Under the pieces are notes generated by a model. The model was not told where the DNA came from. It searched no databases and was given only the letters and a program-made list of their open reading frames with translations. Both the position numbers and the translations under genes were made by a program. Shown one piece after another: positions 63,017 through 64,000 of a DNA stretch of 64,000 nucleotides (positions within the stretch are counted from its first letter, which is position 1; the number at the start of each line of letters is the position of its first letter). Source of the DNA: Curtobacterium sp. MCLR17_036. Lineage in GTDB: Bacteria; Actinomycetota; Actinomycetes; Actinomycetales; Microbacteriaceae. The DNA lies in contig NZ_CP126269.1 in the NCBI RefSeq assembly GCF_003234445.2, positions 496,001 to 560,000 of the forward strand, in the 5' to 3' direction.

Positions 63017-63040
63017 CGACCCCTTCGTCGCACTGCGTGC

Positions 63041-63160
63041 GTGTGCATCGTCCGACGGACCACGCGTCGATCGTCTCGTGCACGGTCGGAACATGCGCGT
63101 GCATCACATGCGTGCGGATCCTCCGACGCAGCACGCGTCGATCGACCCGTGGGTCGTCGC
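63041..63160. repeat. Diverged direct duplication of about 50-70 bp
   Basis: 63041-63089 and 63112-63160 align with few changes and share the core CACGCGTCGATCG (63061-63073 and 63132-63144). The second copy overlaps the 3' end of the VOC reading frame. Confidence 0.8.
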
Positions 63161-64000
63161 ACGATGCGCCCGCATGCAACCCGCCGCCGCGCGACCGCCG
63201 CCGCGCGCCCCCGCGACCGCCCCCGGCGCCCGCCGCCGCGCGGCCCCGCAACCGCCGCCGCGCCCGCCCGGTCGCGGCTGAGGGCCGGGCGCGGTCACCT
63301 CGATGCGGTTCGCCCACGGGTCCTCGAACGCGACGGTCCGACCGTCGTCCGCGGTCTGCACCCCGGTGTCGTGCATGCGCGCGACGAGGGCCCCGAGGTC
63401 GTCCGACCCCGGTACCTCGATGCGCACGAGGCCGAGCCCGAGCGCGAGCTGCCGCCGTCCGGCCCCGCGGGAGTTCCACGTGTTCATCGCCATGTGGTGG
63501 TGGTACCCGCCGGCGCTGACGAACAGGGCCTGGTCGCCCATCGCCGCCGTGGTCGTGAAGCCCAGCCGGTCGACGTAGAAGTCGCGGGCCGAGGCGACGT
63601 CGCCGACGGACAGGTGCACGTGCCCGACGCGTCCCGGCGCCGACGCGGCCGACTCCAGCGCCGCCGCGGTCAGGTTCTCCTGCAGGAAGGCGTTCGGGTC
63701 GACGTAGATCGTGGCCATGTCGACCATGCCGTGCGTCCACGACCACTCGGTGCGGTCGCGGTCCCAGTACAGCTCGACACCGTTGCCCTCGGGGTCGGTG
63801 CAGTAGAACGCGTTGCTCACCAGGTGGTCGGCGCTGCCGGTGAAGGTCTGCGGGTACTGCGTCGCGACGGAGTACAACGCGGCGGCCAGGTCGGCCTTCG
63901 TGTCGAACAGGATCGCGGTGTGGAACAGGCCGGCGTCGCGCGGGCCGGCGTGCTGCATCGACGGTGCGTGCTCGAGGACGACGATCGGGGTGGTGCCGCG
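63104..64000 (-). CDS. VOC-family (glyoxalase/dioxygenase-fold) protein, 5' end cut by the window
   Basis: The frame runs off the window edge, so the N-terminal module is incomplete (GTTPIVVLEHAPSMQHAGP onward, including LFHTAILFDTKADLAAAL). Two VOC halves are visible with metal-type residues: His in LFHTAIL, Glu in GNGVELYWDRD, His in GHVHLSVGDV and Glu in RIEVTAPG. The usual end is near EVTAPGPQP (about 63285). Here the frame continues for about 55 residues of Gly/Arg/Ala-rich sequence plus repeat-encoded SIDACCVGGSARM to the stop at 63104, suggesting loss of the original stop. Substrate unknown. Confidence 0.85.
   Translation of the reverse strand, partial: RGTTPIVVLEHAPSMQHAGPRDAGLFHTAILFDTKADLAAALYSVATQYPQTFTGSADHLVSNAFYCTDPEGNGVELYWDRDRTEWSWTHGMVDMATIYVDPNAFLQENLTAAALESAASAPGRVGHVHLSVGDVASARDFYVDRLGFTTTAAMGDQALFVSAGGYHHHMAMNTWNSRGAGRRQLALGLGLVRIEVPGSDDLGALVARMHDTGVQTADDGRTVAFEDPWANRIEVTAPGPQPRPGGRGGGCGAARRRAPGAVAGARGGGRAAAGCMRAHRATTHGSIDACCVGGSARM

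Noticed and set aside
63041..63160. Phage attachment-site pair
   Set aside because: The repeats are too close together, imperfect, and no integrase or mobile gene is near.

Overview
The window is high-GC actinobacterial DNA. The best guess is a plant- or soil-associated member of the Microbacteriaceae close to Curtobacterium. This is inferred from overall protein resemblance, extreme GC at third codon positions, a DtxR/IdeR-type iron box, three LAFTG-type surface anchors and many leaderless start codons. No rRNA, tRNA, CRISPR array, insertion sequence, phage or plasmid gene was recognised. Coding density is high and the longest gene-free stretches are just under 300 bases.

Layout. 1-8.1 kb: the 3' end of a secreted subtilase, a 54-residue orphan protein, purA with a low-molecular-weight phosphatase, a NERD-domain membrane protein and a large anchored phosphoesterase. 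8.2-14.5 kb: an SRPBCC protein, a CPBP protease with a two-component system, a lipoprotein diverging from a TetR-like regulator, and a second CPBP protease. 14.7-29.4 kb: an exopolysaccharide locus. It has a Wzz/tyrosine kinase, an exported protein and a polyprenyl phosphoglycosyltransferase on the plus strand. A nine-gene minus-strand operon supplies an esterase, Wzy, Wzx, two acyltransferases and four glycosyltransferases, and a DUF4012 protein diverges from it. 29.4-39 kb: a small anchored surface protein, a P-loop GTPase with a small partner, a VanZ protein, two tandem paralogues of an unknown family and an 1821-residue repeat adhesin. 39-46.2 kb: YedK/HMCES-type and YchJ proteins, a paired membrane-protein family, aroE, an iron-regulated siderophore-binding lipoprotein, a DUF1304 protein, chorismate mutase, a lactonase-like protein and an acetyltransferase. 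46.2-58.5 kb: purSQL followed by a hydroxyacid dehydrogenase, a PadR/MFS drug-efflux pair, CtaG, an acyltransferase-3 protein, a Fur/catalase pair and a full-length NodA-like acyltransferase. 58.6-63 kb: a compact operon with a small cysteine-containing secreted peptide, two sibling lipoproteins and a three-part MacAB-like ABC exporter. The window ends in a 5'-truncated VOC protein.

How the parts work together. Several units are coherent. The polysaccharide genes cover priming, extension, flipping, polymerisation and chain-length control. The purine genes cover two steps of the pathway. The Fur/catalase pair is a peroxide response. The PadR/MFS pair has a readable self-regulated promoter. The best candidate for an undescribed system is the 58.6-63 kb operon, which looks like a secreted toxin-like or signal peptide with self-protection or export. 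The NodA-like protein next to it, on the opposite strand, is the most unexpected single gene.

Window-wide signals. At least ten genes start 6-7 nt after a TAnnnT -10 hexamer with no Shine-Dalgarno sequence, which is the pattern of leaderless mRNA. A palindromic family around GGACGGGAGGCCCGG recurs, mostly at gene ends. Several short tandem repeats of 4-24 bp lie in intergenic DNA.
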